48,712 nt of DNA, taken from assembly GCF_003062295.1 (NCBI RefSeq), contig NZ_PYCN01000037.1, positions 1-48,712 on the forward strand, given 5' to 3'. The number at the start of each line of letters is the position of its first letter. Position 1 is the stretch's first letter. The stretch comes from Bradyrhizobium algeriense. GTDB taxonomy: Bacteria > Pseudomonadota > Alphaproteobacteria > Rhizobiales > Xanthobacteraceae. Of this stretch, positions 48,586 to 48,712 are shown piece after piece. Below the pieces are notes generated by a model. That model did no database searches. It had not been told where the DNA came from and saw only the letters and a program-made list of their open reading frames with translations. The position numbers and the translations under genes were made by a program.

Positions 48586-48712
48586 GATTGTGTTGCAAAA
48601 CTCGGCTGGTTCGATTTCGGCTCCTGATTTTGGATTTTTGCGGGTTTTGTTGGGTGAGTTCTCCATTGTGCGAACTGTTGACGCTATCGACGCTTGACGG
48701 GGCGGCTATGCG
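48586..48712. repeat. Terminal repeat, right copy (exact inverted match to 1-127)
   Basis: The reverse complement of these 127 bases equals bases 1-127 without a mismatch. The next bases inward differ (minus strand ggcgcc against plus strand acgccg). See the left copy for the frame it carries and for the assembly caveat. Confidence 0.9.

Noticed and set aside
1..48712. A 48-kb composite transposon or genomic island bounded by inverted repeats
   Set aside because: The exact 127-bp ends fit an assembly k-mer overlap, the content is mostly core genes (carA, carB, greA, trxB), and there is no transposase or integrase.

Overview
The window looks like chromosomal DNA of a Bradyrhizobium-type alphaproteobacterium (Nitrobacteraceae). 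It is GC-rich and gene-dense. It carries the rhizobial block LysR (LsrB/VtlR-like)–trxB divergent from an Lrp/AsnC regulator, two phasin paralogues, carB–greA and carA/yqeY, a tripartite tricarboxylate transporter, and a tRNA-His without an encoded G-1. It also carries several families of palindromic intergenic repeats that I associate with bradyrhizobia. I see no transposase, integrase, phage gene, CRISPR array or rRNA. The identification rests on family recognition, not on a database search.

Layout. 1-127 is a repeat that returns exactly, inverted, at 48586-48712. 198-3147 (-) is a tctCBA uptake operon, divergent from a GST-like gene (3306). 4061-7267 (-) is a large PAS histidine kinase of the PleC/DivJ/PdhS type. 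7560-8629 holds two phasins, then a terminator and tRNA-His. 9039-12323 holds small membrane and exported proteins and an orphan ParA. 12404-17285 holds a DapA-family lyase, a gene-free stretch rich in terminators, LsrB-like/TrxB, Lrp/AsnC and DoxX. 17660-22152 holds greA, carB and an unusual tRNA-like gene. 22235-25912 holds a methyltransferase, Dps, small hypotheticals, a Crp/Fnr regulator and a zinc-ribbon protein. 25926-30663 holds a cupin remnant, two DUF1254 proteins, an intact cupin and a PaaI-type thioesterase. 30957-37294 holds carA, yqeY, an exported isoaspartyl-methyltransferase-like protein, a Rieske/FAD reductase and an acyl-CoA synthetase. 37355-44739 holds a hybrid histidine kinase, an ArsR–SRPBCC operon, an LVIVD protein with an exported Cys-rich partner, a LysE exporter and a DUF3592 protein. 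44890-48270 (-) is a SAM–cyclase–ATPase–TPR regulator.

How the genes work together. CarA and CarB form carbamoyl-phosphate synthetase from two separate loci about 9 kb apart. TrxB and the LsrB-like regulator form a redox module facing an Lrp/AsnC gene. The phasins coat polyhydroxybutyrate granules. TctABC imports a carboxylate. Most other genes are stand-alone housekeeping or sensory functions.

The observations most worth a second look are: (i) a tRNA-like gene upstream of carB with an 8-nt anticodon loop and no D-loop GG; (ii) a leaderless ArsR–SRPBCC operon with a perfect operator between -35 and -10; (iii) two divergent small membrane proteins sharing a motif; (iv) a gene-free nest of three intrinsic terminators between the DapA-like and LsrB-like genes; (v) an intrinsic terminator 27 nt before carB; (vi) a cupin gene fragment forming direct repeats around the DUF1254 pair; and (vii) the exact 127-bp inverted window ends, whose length suggests an assembly-graph overlap.
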